Shown here: piece by piece, positions 35,278-45,654 of the stretch | How the letters are laid out: each line of letters opens with the position of its first letter | How positions within the stretch are numbered: position 1 is the first letter of the stretch | Source: Phoenix dactylifera | Lineage: Eukaryota > Streptophyta > Magnoliopsida > Arecales > Arecaceae | DNA length: 64,000 bases | Direction: 5' to 3' | Assembly (NCBI RefSeq): GCF_009389715.1 | Contig: NC_052395.1 | Coordinates: forward strand, 24,105,482-24,169,481 | The notes under the pieces: generated by a model | Told to the model about the DNA's origin: nothing | The model's database searches: none | What the model saw: only the letters and a program-made list of their open reading frames with translations | Translations under genes and position numbers: made by a program

Positions 35278-36881
35278 ACTGTTCTTTCGGCACCTTGGCT
35301 GTCTCCGTAGGAGAGATCTGGCGTTCAATTTGGACGTTGGCAAATAACTACCATACTGGCTATTATAAAACTTTTAAAGGTAAAAAAAAAACTCCTTTTA
35401 TTTTAGCACAGTGGTTACGTGTCTTTGAAGGCTAGTGGTAGGTAGACAAGGAAAGGTCATAGAATTGAGGGGTAATTAATCACCGGTACATTTATTGACC
35501 AGTCTCTAACATTTAATCCTTGTTGACTGGTTGTTTAACAATTAGTCCAGTCATATTTCAATACTTTATTATGAGACGAGAACGCCCCCAAGGATATTTT
35601 AATTCTTATTGCTTTATCTCCCATCCCACCGGAGAAGAGAAAGAAAAAAGGAGGTCGAGCCCGCCACGGCCGATGCCGGCCATAGCCCGACCCTCCCGAG
35701 CCTCCTACCGCGGCCGCGCCGCCGGAAACACCCCCATCCCAGCCCCCTCCTGCAGCCGCGCCGCCGAGAATGCCCCCGCCCCCGCCCCACGGTGGGGAGG
35801 CACCGAAGAAGAGGAAGAAGGGCGGTCGTGGCGTCCTGCGGCCGTCGCTGGCCACGACCCGCCCTCCTCCCGCGTCCGCCGCGGCCCGGCCCCTTATCGG
35901 TGCCGACGGCCTCGCAGGAGGAGAAGAATTCTCCTCCATCTTGGGGTCAGCCGCCGCCTCCGGCGGTGGCAGTGGAGCTTGAGTGAGGGAGCGGAGGTGG
36001 AGGGGTGCGCGGAAGCCAGCGTCTATAGCGGGCGGGGAGCCGCTGCTTGGGAGCGAGAGGGAGATCGACAGAGACGACGATGGCGGGGATAGCGCGGGCG
36101 AGGCAGAAGTAGAATTGGTGGTACATGAACCAGGAGAAGTGGGAGATGCAGAAGCCTCCGCCTTGGAATTGGAGGAGTATGGGCTGCTTTCCTCCACCCG
36201 TCGCCACCGTGCTCTGGTGGCAGCTCGGGGAGGTAGAGGCGGAGGGAGGGGTCGCTAGGGAGGTCGAGGAGGGTGATGCCATCATGGGGGTGTCATGGGA
36301 GGGGACGGGTTCCATGAGGAAAAAAAGAAAAGAAAAAAAGGAGAAGAAAAGGAAAAAAAGAAGAGAAAAAAAAGAAAAAGGAAAAAAAACACTACCAAAA
36401 AAACAAGCGTATAGTGACGGAAAACTAGTGACGGCCCGTTATCAGTCACTATTTGTGACGGATTAGTGACAGACAGAAATTTTGGTCACCGTGGTGTGAA
36501 CTTAGTGACAGATTAGTGACAGACCGGTCACAAAATACACGGATAGCGTGGGCGCTAAAACTTAGTGACCACCATAGTGACGGGATATCTGTCACAAAAC
36601 TGGTAACCGAAATTGCAACGAGACAGTGACAAATTCAGCCGTCACAAAAAATTGTAACCTAAATGTTTATAAATTTTTAAAAGATTATTTTGGCAGTAAC
36701 GGATTATTGACAGAAATTTCAGTCACCAAATTTTATTTGTAATTCCAAAAATATAAAAATATTATTTTTGAGTAATTATAATAAAAAAAAGTAAAAAGAG
36801 GGAAACCTAAAATGAAACTAAGTGTCACCCCCCCGCCCAAATCACCCTCCCCTGCCCAAATAACCCTCCTCTCCCCCCTCC

Positions 36882-36897
36882 CTAAACCCTAAACCCT
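36882..36897 (+). promoter_or_regulatory. Telo-box motif in the captured 5' region
   Basis: CTAAACCCTAAACCCTG. The AAACCCTA telo-box is a known element of plant 5' leaders and promoters. It is followed by C-rich and CT-rich leader-like text up to about 37060, so the captured piece may include a promoter or 5' UTR. Confidence 0.4.
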
Positions 36898-37075
36898 GTA
36901 GTCGGCCCCCCACCCCCATCCCTAACCGCTGCGGCCCGCCGCCCCCCCCCCCGGCGATCCCTAACCCCTCCTCCTCCCTAACCCAAATCCAACAAACCCC
37001 TAACCGGAAGACCGTCCACGCGCCGCTCTACCTTCCGACCTTCTCTCTCTCTCACTGGGAGCCATGGCGACATTC

Positions 37076-38297
37076 TCATGGGCGTCCTTCCGGTTCCGCA
37101 CCGGCTAATGAAACTCCTTTATAAGAGCCCGGAGATTAAGGTTGTGGCGATGGATTGGATTCTGAGGCACCATGGTGTTGGGCTTGGATCGATTCTATTG
37201 CTTCTCTTCTCTAAATGCTCTTCGCGGGTTAGTTTTTTCGAAGCTTTCTATCTATATATCTTCTATCGAAATTCATTCAAGAAACTTCAATTTTCAGATA
37301 GAAGGAAACGATTAGCAAAAAGAGTTGATCTTGTTCTGAAAATATTGTTATATTTTTTATAACATAAATAAATGTCCTTTTAATATTTTGCATTATTCTC
37401 TTATCGACTTTGATTGCTGGCTATCATCAGAAAAAAAGAAAAAAAATATTGATTAATGATTGCTGGCTCTACCAGTTGCTTGCGCTGTCTGGATTTTGCT
37501 ATAGCAGTTCTCATTTGATGTAATTGTAATATTTTGTGCCATTTTAATATCTAGATTCCCTTTCTACTTAAAATCTCTTTGATATTTTGATGTAATATTT
37601 TGTGCCAGTTCTTATTCTGTTCATTCTTTTGATACTATACGTGAAATTTGGCGATTGCCTTCTTTTGTGGCACGCTGGTCCAGAATCAATAGCTCACCAA
37701 ATTTGTTAAAGGTATGAGATGGTCTGTTATGGCATAAATAATAAAATAGTAAACTAGACTAGAATTTTCCATGTTCTTCTTGAAGTTCTTTTTTTCCTGG
37801 TACTGATGTTCTTCTAGGAGTTTGATGAGAATTTCTTTCACAACCTCTTTTTACATTGTGGAGGCATATATGATTTTGGTTATTTTGGACAGAGATTCTG
37901 TTTCTGCATATGTAGGCTGTGTTAAGATGATCTTTCTCATCAAGTTTCTTTAGATGAATTGGTCCTTTTTGTTTTCTTTCATTTGCCGTTTAATTGAGTG
38001 AATTTCTGCGCTTCTCTACCTGTGGTACTACTCTATGATTGTTTATTATTTGAGTCTGCATGAATATAACTTTTGGAATTCTAGCTCCATGTATTGACCT
38101 TCATGTTGTTATGATTGACTGATTTCCATCTAATGCATACAGGAACAGCTGGAGATTTAATGTAGTTTCTTCTCCAAGAACTGGTGCAAATAATGTTGGC
38201 TCTAAATATCAGGATTACTTGAAATTATTTGAGGTTCCTTTCACTCTGGAGGGTTATAGTCGTTTTTTTTGTGGTTTCTAGTTTGAACATCAAGATT
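37076..38297. other. Captured non-coding part of the CACTA interior
   Basis: T-rich with intron-like composition. A short open frame at 37078-37362 has no recognised motif. A plausible acceptor region precedes block A. Confidence 0.35.
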
Positions 38298-40000
38298 ATG
38301 GGGGCCATCTGTTGTGTGGCTGCTCCAAGGAAGAAACCTTTGTTTTCTTGTTACAAGATGAGCGGCAGTCATTCTGCTTATAAGAATGCTGGATGCTCCT
38401 CTAGATGGAGCTTTCTACGTGGCAACCGAACTCATACAATGGATGTTTTCGACAACCATTCTGAGTTTTCTCATCACAACAGTGGGAATATTGACTCAGA
38501 ATTTAAGCATCGCATAGAAACAGATCATGAAGGTCTTCTAGCTGGGAAGACACCGGTAGCAGCTTCTCAGGCACTCAGACAACTGAAGTCTTCTGATTAA
38601 TTGAGCATTGGTTGTAGCTCCAAAGTGGCTGCTGAAGGTAAAATATTTGGATTGTGTTCTATATTTAGGGAAAACATTCTTGTGCTGAGAAGCTTTTATC
38701 TATAGAATTTTCTAATAGTTACATAATGTTTTACAATATGAAGAAATGCTGTTATATATAAAATTTTTACTCCAATTTAACAAAATAACAGAGCGGCCCT
38801 TACCTTTAACTCATGAAAGAATTTACAAATCAGTAAATTCTAGAACTTAGAAGTGATTTTCACTGACGCAAGCTGTGGCATATAGTATGGATTTCTTCTA
38901 ATCCATACAGCTCATGTCTAGAAAGAGACTGCACGAGTTCCACTTATAAATGTCAAATTATTTCCAGTCAGTTGTTCAGGCTCGTCAAACTATGACATGA
39001 TCCTCTTTATATTGGTAAATACTATCATAATCTATCGTACCTAGGAAATTTTGAAGAGCATAGCTGGATAACTAATCATGTTTTAATACTCTTCTTAACT
39101 TGTTTCTGTAGAATAATAAAGTTTCTGCTGCAATTTTAGTGGATAAATGTTTCATGTTAATGCAATCAATGCTGCATAGAGGGTATAATTTTTCATGCAT
39201 TCTTTGCATAATTCCTCATCTAATATTCTTATTCTTGTAACAGATGGATCCATCAGAAGAAATTTACCCTTCAATGTGAGCTGGAATAAAATGGAGACAT
39301 TTATTAGATATTCCTATTCATTCTTTGCTGTTAATTTTCATGATTGATGCTCAATTAAGTTTGCTTTGATTTTAACATTGCATTCTTTTAACCTAGCATA
39401 GGAAAGAGACTCCAGTAGATCACAAGTAATTGCACCATGTATTGAGCCATCAATTTCTCCATCTACATCGGCTTCTAAAGCAGGCCCATCATCTTTGAAG
39501 ACAAGCCCAAACATCAAGTATGATATCAAGACTACTCTCAGATAACAGAGTTCCACCTGTCAAATCTTTAAATGAGGACAGCTCTCTTGAAGGAAGGCAG
39601 TCTTTTGTTCTTCCGGGCACTGACTTAATCCAATGATGGGATCCCAGATTCCCAGGTTGGGTCTTTTGATGTTTGGCCTTCAGTTGATATCTCTGAATTG
39701 ATGTCCTCTTCCCAAGGAGAGACATGGTCATTTGGAAGCGGACACTCAAGTTACTGCACCAACAAAACTTGCAAATTCAAGCACTCAGCTTTCATCAACT
39801 TTCCTTTATTCTGATTCACAAATGTGCAGAGTATGCTCAAAGGTATTGAATGATAGATTCTTTGTGGAGTAGCCAGAAACTAGTTCTGAACAAAGAGATA
39901 TCTGTAGTGGCTATTCTGGTCTGGTGGGCATGTCTTCCATGCAAACTGTTTGGAAATTATGACGCATGCGACTGAAGTTTGAACCCATCTTGGTCCAGTC
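38298..40000 (+). pseudogene. Captured fragment of a RING-type protein gene (exons with introns)
   Basis: Plus-strand exon-like blocks. Block A (38298-38637) starts MGAICCVAAPRKK and has a SSRWSFLRGNR motif, then an in-frame TAA at 38598 before a GTAAAATA donor. Block B (from 39244 after TAACAG) reads DGSIRRNLPFNVSWNKME. Block C (about 39400-39850) carries DSSRSQVIAPCIEPSISPSTSASK, then with frame changes GSFDVWPSVDISELMSSSQGETWSFGSG and a CRVCSKVL start of a RING. This order (MGAxCCVAA N-terminus, SxSWSFRW motif, SQxxxWSF motif, CxVCSK-type RING) matches from memory an uncharacterised plant RING-finger family. The RING itself is truncated. Stops and frameshifts prevent a full protein. Confidence 0.5.
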
Positions 40001-40944
40001 TGCATGAATGGTGAGAAATTTGTATTGAAACTAGTGGAGAGAACTAATTGAAGGTAAGAAGCAGGATCTCGAGGAGCCAAGTTTGCCTAGTATTGATCGT
40101 TGATTGTGATTCTAGTTCTGCTGATTATGCCTTCATTATGATTGCTTTTGTCTTAGATGATAGTCTTTGTGATTCTAGGAGAAAATGAATCTCTGTTGAT
40201 CTCTATGAATACACTTTTGGATTTTTGATTTTGAATGGATTTAGAACATGTACCTGAATGCCTATTTCTTGAAATGACATGTTTAAATGACTTTTGCATA
40301 ACTTTGAATGCCTTTGCTATAATGCATATTATTATTATATATTATTATGAAGCCAATCAATGTACCAGAATAGTACCAAGGTTTTTGGGATTGTAATCAG
40401 TGACCCAAATCTGGTTACTGAATTGTTTATCAAGTATTGTTGACGACACCAGAAACTTAGTGACAAGATTTTGGTTACTAAAAAATTGATTTTGCTCAGT
40501 GAGTTGACAAAATTGGTGACGGTAACCTTGTCACTAGGTCAGTGACGGGATTAATGACAAATTTAGTAACAAAAGTTGTGACCATGTTTGTGACGACTAA
40601 ATTTGTCACTGAAGGTTGTGACAAATCAGTGACCAAATTTGTGACCGAATTCTGTGACAAAATTAGTGACCAAGTTACCTCGTCACTACCTTAGTGACTG
40701 GTTAGTGACGGAAAATACATAATTTTTTAAATTTTTAATGGTTTGGATTTGTAACGGCTTAGTGACGGCGGTTCTGTTACGGAGTTTAGTGACGGGAATC
40801 GCCGCCGTCACTAAAAATTTAGTGACGCGTGTTTTTGTAATCAATTCAGTGACGGGAGCTTCGGTCACAAATTCCGTATTAGTAACCGGAAACACGATAT
40901 AGTGACGGGATTGCCCGTCACTATACGCGTGTTTTCTCGTAGTG

Positions 40945-42110
40945 AAAGAAAAAGGAAAAAGAGAAGAGAAGGAAAGAAAAAGAAGAAAAAAAAAGAAAGA
41001 CAAAGGAAAGAAAAAGGAAGAAAAGGAAAGAAAAGGAAAAAAAAAGAAAGAAAAAGAAAAAAGAAAAGAAAAAAAGGAGAAGAAAAGGAATAAAAAGAAG
41101 AGAAAGAAAGAAAAGAAGATAAAGAGAAAAGAAAAAAGAAAAGAAAAAAAAAGAAAAAGGAAAATAATGAGTGAGTGGCAGTTAGGTTAGTAAGCTTGGT
41201 ACACAGGTAATTAGTATGGTACACATTTAAGTAAGCTTGGTACATAATTAATCAATGTTTTAATACTTAATCTAGTCAGGCACAGTTTTTTGTTCTGTGC
41301 ACGACAGTTTACCATTCCCTGCACATAGATATAGTTTCTGTGCACACAGTTAAGTTAAGCTATTCTGATTTTGGGTGGAATGTTTTGAATCAGTTACAAT
41401 GGCATGGTAGATATTTATTATAGGTTGTTCTTGTGAGCCAAGACTTATCCTAGCATGGCGCATAGTCGATTAAGCTTGAAACACACTTAATTAACCAATG
41501 CATACACTTAATTAACATCGAAACACAGTTTTCTGTTCTGTGCACACAGTTTATCGTTTCTTGCACATAGGTATGGTTTCTCTGCATACAGTTAAGTTAA
41601 GCAATCTAATTTTTGTAAAATGTTTCGAATCATTATAATGACGTCGTAGACACTTAACATAGGTTGTTCTTGTGAGCCAAGTCTTACCTTAGCATAGCGC
41701 ATAGTCGATTAAACTTGAAACACACTTAATTACGATGGCACATACTTAATTAACCCTGAAATACAGTTTTCTGTTCTGTACATACAGTCTACTATTTCCT
41801 GCACATAGGTATCGTTTCTTTCCTTCTCTTCGGTTTTCTTTTTTTTTATTCTTTTTATTTTCTTTTCTTCCTTTTTTTCTTGATATTGATAGATACAGTG
41901 GAAGAAAAGACCAAAAAAAAAGAAGAAAAAGAAAAAAAAGAAAAGAAAAAAAAGAGAAAAAGGAAAGAAAAGAAGAGAAGGAAAGAAAAGAAGAAAAAAA
42001 AAGAAGAAAAATGAAAGAAAAAGAAAGAAAAGGAAAGAAAAAGAAGAGAAGGAAAGAAAAAAAAGAAAAGAAAAAAAAGAAGAAAAAGGAAAAAAAGAAG
42101 ACAATTAAGT
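40945..42110. repeat. Homopurine tracts and a ~240-bp tandem repeat in the Mutator-like element
   Basis: Purine-only A/G runs at 40945-41165 and 41895-42100 flank a tandem array. Units starting CACAGTTTTCTGTTCTGT begin at 41281, 41524 and 41762, and share the text AGGTTGTTCTTGTGAGCCAAG and CATAGTCGATTAA. The many lysine- or phenylalanine-rich open frames here are compositional. Confidence 0.8.
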
Positions 42111-42911
42111 ATTCCCTGTACACAATTCAGGCTTTCCTGGCACCACAGACTTAATTCGTGCCAGAGACTACTTCACTGCGAACAGATAGCACTTAACTGT
42201 GTGCATTCCACACTGTTAAGGGTATTCTCTGTACACAATTAAATCTTCTCCTGCACACCAGTTAAATGTTCTCGTGGCATCACCACAGTTAAGTGTAATG
42301 CAGAGAAGACTAAATTGTGGTACAAGAATATTTAACTGTGGTGCATACATACAGTTAGGGTGTTCTCTAATCACCAATTAAATCTTTTCTACCCATATTT
42401 AAACTCTCTCTTCTGAATACACGTCAAATGTTCTCTGTATCCCACAATTAAGTTGTAGTGCAGAGACAAGACTTAATTATATATAGCAAAATATCTAACT
42501 TAACCTGCCACTCACAACCAGTTAGGTATTTTCCGTATACCACAATTAAATCTTTTTTGCACATACTTAAATTTTCTCTGCCTCTTCAAACGGTTAAAGT
42601 AATTCTATCATATCAACTACATTATTCAAGTTTAAATTAATATTCCTCTGGTACATAATTAAGTCTTTCTCTCGCAACGACACACTTAAATCTTCGTATG
42701 CCATACAGCCTTAACTGTTCTCAATGATAATCACATAGGCTTAAGTATTCGTTTTCTTGCCTTTTTCTTCTTTTTTTTTCCCTTTTCTTCTATTTTCTTT
42801 CCTTCTCTTCTTTTTCTTTCTTTTTCTTTTTCTTTCCTTTTTTCTTCTTTTTTTTTCTTTTTTTCCTTTTCTTCTTTTTTTTCCTTTTTTTCTTTTTCTT
42901 TCCTTCTCTTC

Positions 42912-42942
<31 letters not shown>

Positions 42943-43090
42943 TCCTTCTCTGCACACAGTTAAGTATTCTCTGCATCACACAATTAAGTATTGTGCAGAG
43001 AAGATTAATTTATACTACAGAGAATACTTAACTGAGTGCTCATACAATTAAGGTTGCTGTACACAATTAAATATTCTGGGCTACACACAC
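42111..43090. repeat. Dispersed CACAGTTAAG-type motifs and a homopyrimidine tract
   Basis: Variants of CACACAGTTAAG(T) and TTAAGTATTCTCTG recur every 30-60 bp, interrupted by a pure C/T tract at 42755-42950. They are related to the motifs in the 240-bp units. Non-coding. Confidence 0.6.
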
Positions 43091-43830
43091 TTAAATGCTT
43101 CTTTTTTTCTCTTTTCTACTTATTTTTTTTTTATTTTTTTATTTTTTTTATTTTTTTTATTTTCTCCTCTTGTGATGCCGGTGGCGCACACATAAGTGAG
43201 CCAATGCCATGGGGACAGCGGGAGGGGGGCCCGGCCGCGCCACTTATTTATTTATTTATTATTTTATTGCAATATATTATATTTATTATTTATTTATTCG
43301 TTCATTCACATATATTGTATTTATTTATTTATGAATTTATATTATTTATTTATTTATTTTCTTTTCTTTCTTTTTTTATTTTTTTATTTCTTCTTTTTCT
43401 TTCCTTTTCTTTTTTCCTTTCTTTTTTTTATTCTTTCTTCTATATTCTCCTCCCGTGAGCCTGGTGGCGCTAGAAGGGGCCAGGGCCATGGCGGCCGCGG
43501 GAGGGGGTCCAGCCGCGGTAGCTTTATTTATTATAATTATTTTATTTTATTAAATATATTATTTATTTATTTATTCGTTCATTCATATATATATATTGAT
43601 GCATTTATTTATTTATTTTTCTTTTCTTTCTTTTTTCTTTTCTTTTTTTTCTTCTTTCTTTTTTCCTTTCTTTTCTTCTTTTTCTTTCATTTTCTTCTTT
43701 TTTTCTTTTTCTTTTTTTTTCTTCGCTTTTCCCTTCTTCTTTCTTCTTTCTTTTCCTCCCGCGAGCCAGCGGCGTCGGAAGGGGTCGGGCCGCGCGGCCG
43801 CAGGAGGGGGCCGGCGAGAGGGGCCGGGGA
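43091..43830 (+). repeat. ~280-bp tandem units of CT tract, GC block and ATTT repeats
   Basis: Three successive units, each a C/T tract then a GC block (CTCCTCCCGTGAGCCTGG-like) then ATTTATTT repeats. GC blocks begin near 43165, 43447 and 43754. Similar to 30040-30400 in the PIF/Harbinger-like element. Confidence 0.7.
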
Positions 43831-44230
43831 GGGGGCTGGGCCGCCAGCCGGTGGAAGCGCGGCTGCGCCAGCGGAAATACTCTCCTCCCGCTGAGGTCGG
43901 CGGGCTCCGAAAGGGGCCGGGCCATGGCGGAACGGGAGGAGGGCGGGCTGCGCCGACGACTGCCGCAGGAGGGGCTCGTGAGGTGGGCAGGGCGGGGCAA
44001 TCCTGGTGGGCGGCTGCGGGGAGGCGTCGGAGGGGGCAGGGCCGCGGAGGGGGGCTCGTGAGTGGGCAGGGCGGGGCAATCCTGGTGGGGCGGCTGCGGA
44101 GAGGGTCCGGAGGGGGCAGGGCCGCGGGGAGGAGGGCTCGAGAGGGGCGGGCCGCGGGAGGGGCTCGGGAGGAGGCGAGCCGGGGCTGGCGGCGGCCGCA
44201 AGAGGGAGCTCGGGCGGGGGCGGCCATGTC
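43831..44230. repeat. GC-rich arm of the Mutator-like element
   Basis: GGGCGGGGC-like repeats of about 75 bp, including two nearly identical GTGGGCAGGGCGGGGCAATC strings at 43981-44000 and 44050-44069. It mirrors the GC-rich left arm at 35660-36300. Overlapping open frames on both strands are a composition effect. Confidence 0.6.
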
Positions 44231-44535
44231 AGCGGCGGAGCCTTTTTCTTCTTCTCCTTCTGGGAATGGGAGATAAGGAGGGTAGGGGCATTTTCAGCCT
44301 TTAAAAAAATAAAATGGGCTCAAGGATTGGGAATTAAAACTTGTAAAGATATTGGATAGAAGATTTTAAGACTGGTCAACCGGGAACTTTTTGTTATAGC
44401 ACGTCCTTGGAGGTGGGGAATTAATTACCCCTAGAATTAAAGTATAGGCTGCTCTCATGTAAGTGTTCCTGTCTTTCAGAAAGTCTTACAACTCTCTGCT
44501 CTCATGCAAGTGTTCACGTCTTCAAATTCTGACAA

Positions 44536-44593
44536 CTCTCCTTATCTTCTTTTCTTTTTTTTTTTTTTTTTGCTTAAACTCTCCTTATCTTCG
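44536..44593 (-). repeat. Poly(T)-only insertion with a 16-17-bp duplication
   Basis: AACTCTCCTTATCTTC occurs at about 44537-44552 and again at 44578-44593, separated by about 25 bp of T-rich sequence. Unit I (15743-15760) has one copy. Read on the minus strand this is a poly(A)-only retro-insertion. Confidence 0.55.
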
Positions 44594-44607
44594 GATGCAG
44601 TATCTTT

Positions 44608-45115
44608 TTTTTTTCTTTTTTTTGTGAAAATGATAATTCATATAGCTCTAGATTGAGTACAACCAGCCAAATCCAAAGAAAGAATAGAGTACAAAAAGGT
44701 GGGAATGTCAGCTACAAATGTCCAAAGAAACTCCCCAGAGTGCCGGACGACGTAGGAGGTGACCCAATCAACTGCTCTGTAGCCTCCCGTACACATGTGC
44801 TGCCTGAAAATCATCCATCTCCTGAACATATCTCCGAGTCTCTAGGATGAGCGGGTGACCGTCACCGTACCTATCCGCACCCCAGATCCAGTCAATCACC
44901 GCAGAAGAGTCCCCCTCGAGATGCACCCCGCACGGCACCGAGGACCCTCCTTACGTAGGATAAGCCCTCTCAAGTAGCCCGCCAGCTCTGCCTCAAACAA
45001 CGGTGACCCCTGGCATGCGACGGCCCCCAATGGCTATCAACCTGCCCAGAGAGTCTGTGATCATAAAACCCACACCTCCAGAACCACCGGTCCATTGATC
45101 TGCCCAGGGAGTCCC
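44608..45115 (-). mobile_element. LINE 3' scrap, 508 bp, with 14-bp target duplication
   Basis: Minus strand with a poly(T) at its left edge (44608-44622). The target duplication GATGCAGTATCTTT is at 44594-44607 and 45116-45129; unit I keeps the single copy at about 15760-15773. The translated content is the LINE RNase H (GGVGFMITDSLGRLIAIGG, a GDSSAVIDWIWG block, then DLAGCTQSRAI), the same family as LINE-2. Confidence 0.88.
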
Positions 45116-45129
45116 GATGCAGTATCTTT

Positions 45130-45654
45130 GGTATGTTAAACAAACCCCAGAAGTTGGCTGCTTCAGTGCTGACGACTGCATGCTTTTATTACCAACTTCA
45201 AATAATACAATGCAAAGAAAATATTAAAGGTGGTTTCTTTCTTTCTTTTCTCCATATGTTGGAGCCGTTAGGACTCTCCGTTAGAACAAAGTAGATGGAT
45301 GGCAACTTGAGAGTCAGAACTTGGAAGGCGGCCGGAGATTTTTTGATTAAAAGACTATCCTTTGGGTTGCAGCAATTATAATACAATCCAGTAATGGGAA
45401 AAGGCGAGATAAATTAGTGTAAAATCTTAATAATATAGAATTATGCATGCAAAGCAACTTCACTACATTCCATTACTGCTCAAGTAAATGGATACACATA
45501 CAGTGGGAACAAACTGTCACACAGAGCAGAGAATCAGAGAACTCTGCCTTATTGCCACCAATTCCTTTCAACAACCTAACGATCCAAGAATTCGTAACCT
45601 TATTAAAAATAGACTTCACGGCAAAAGTTTCTGACATCTTCTATCACACCTGGT
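45130..45654. other. Prx4 3' flank
   Basis: Non-coding copy of 15774-15852 joined to 18507-18951. It contains the empty site of LINE-1 at about 45207-45210. Confidence 0.7.

Larger units (their letters stand above)
36390..40944. mobile_element. CACTA (En/Spm-type) element carrying a captured gene fragment
   Basis: 4,555 bp. The left end is CACTACCAAAAAAACAAGCG; the right end, inverted, is CACTACGAGAAAACACGCG. Both run on into TATAGTGACGG. The target duplication is AAA (36387-36389 and 40945-40947), the 3-bp size of CACTA. Subterminal zones (36405-36720 and 40430-40930) are packed with GTGACGG/GTGACA/GTCACTA motifs in both orientations, as expected for TNPA-type binding sites. No TNPD transposase frame is found, so it is non-autonomous. 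The interior is host-like exon-intron sequence. Confidence 0.88.
35469..44431. mobile_element. Mutator-like element, about 9 kb, with a nested CACTA
   Basis: Unit I has the empty site (AAGAATTAA, 15641-15649). Here the site is split by 8,963 bp flanked by TAGAATTGA (35460-35468) and TAGAATTAA (44432-44440), an 8/9 match. The ends GGGGTAATTAAT and ATTAATTACCCC are inverted repeats. Similarity continues inward in patches (TGACCAGTC; TTATCTCCCAT...CC; AAGAAAAAAGG), followed on both arms by a GC-rich block and a purine/pyrimidine tract in mirror order. A 9-bp duplication, a G-start and long imperfect inverted arms suggest a Mutator-like non-autonomous element. No transposase is seen. The family call is inference; the insertion itself is certain. 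Confidence 0.72.

Noticed and set aside
35520-36466. Proline/arginine-rich open frames, one with a weak resemblance to a carboxylesterase N-terminus
   Set aside because: Both strands are open over the GC-rich arm of the Mutator-like element. A short FCISHFSWFMYH-like string on the minus strand (35947-36315) could be a captured gene scrap, but it is too short to call.
36882-36897. Interstitial telomere repeat
   Set aside because: Only two CCCTAAA units; better explained as a telo-box in a captured plant leader.
40902-42123. Long lysine/glutamate-rich or phenylalanine/serine-rich open frames on both strands
   Set aside because: They lie on homopurine/homopyrimidine tracts where stop codons are scarce; no domain and no conservation of frame.
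43190-44280. Overlapping GC-rich open frames up to 230 codons
   Set aside because: They run on both strands and several frames over tandem GC-rich repeats of a transposon; a composition artefact.
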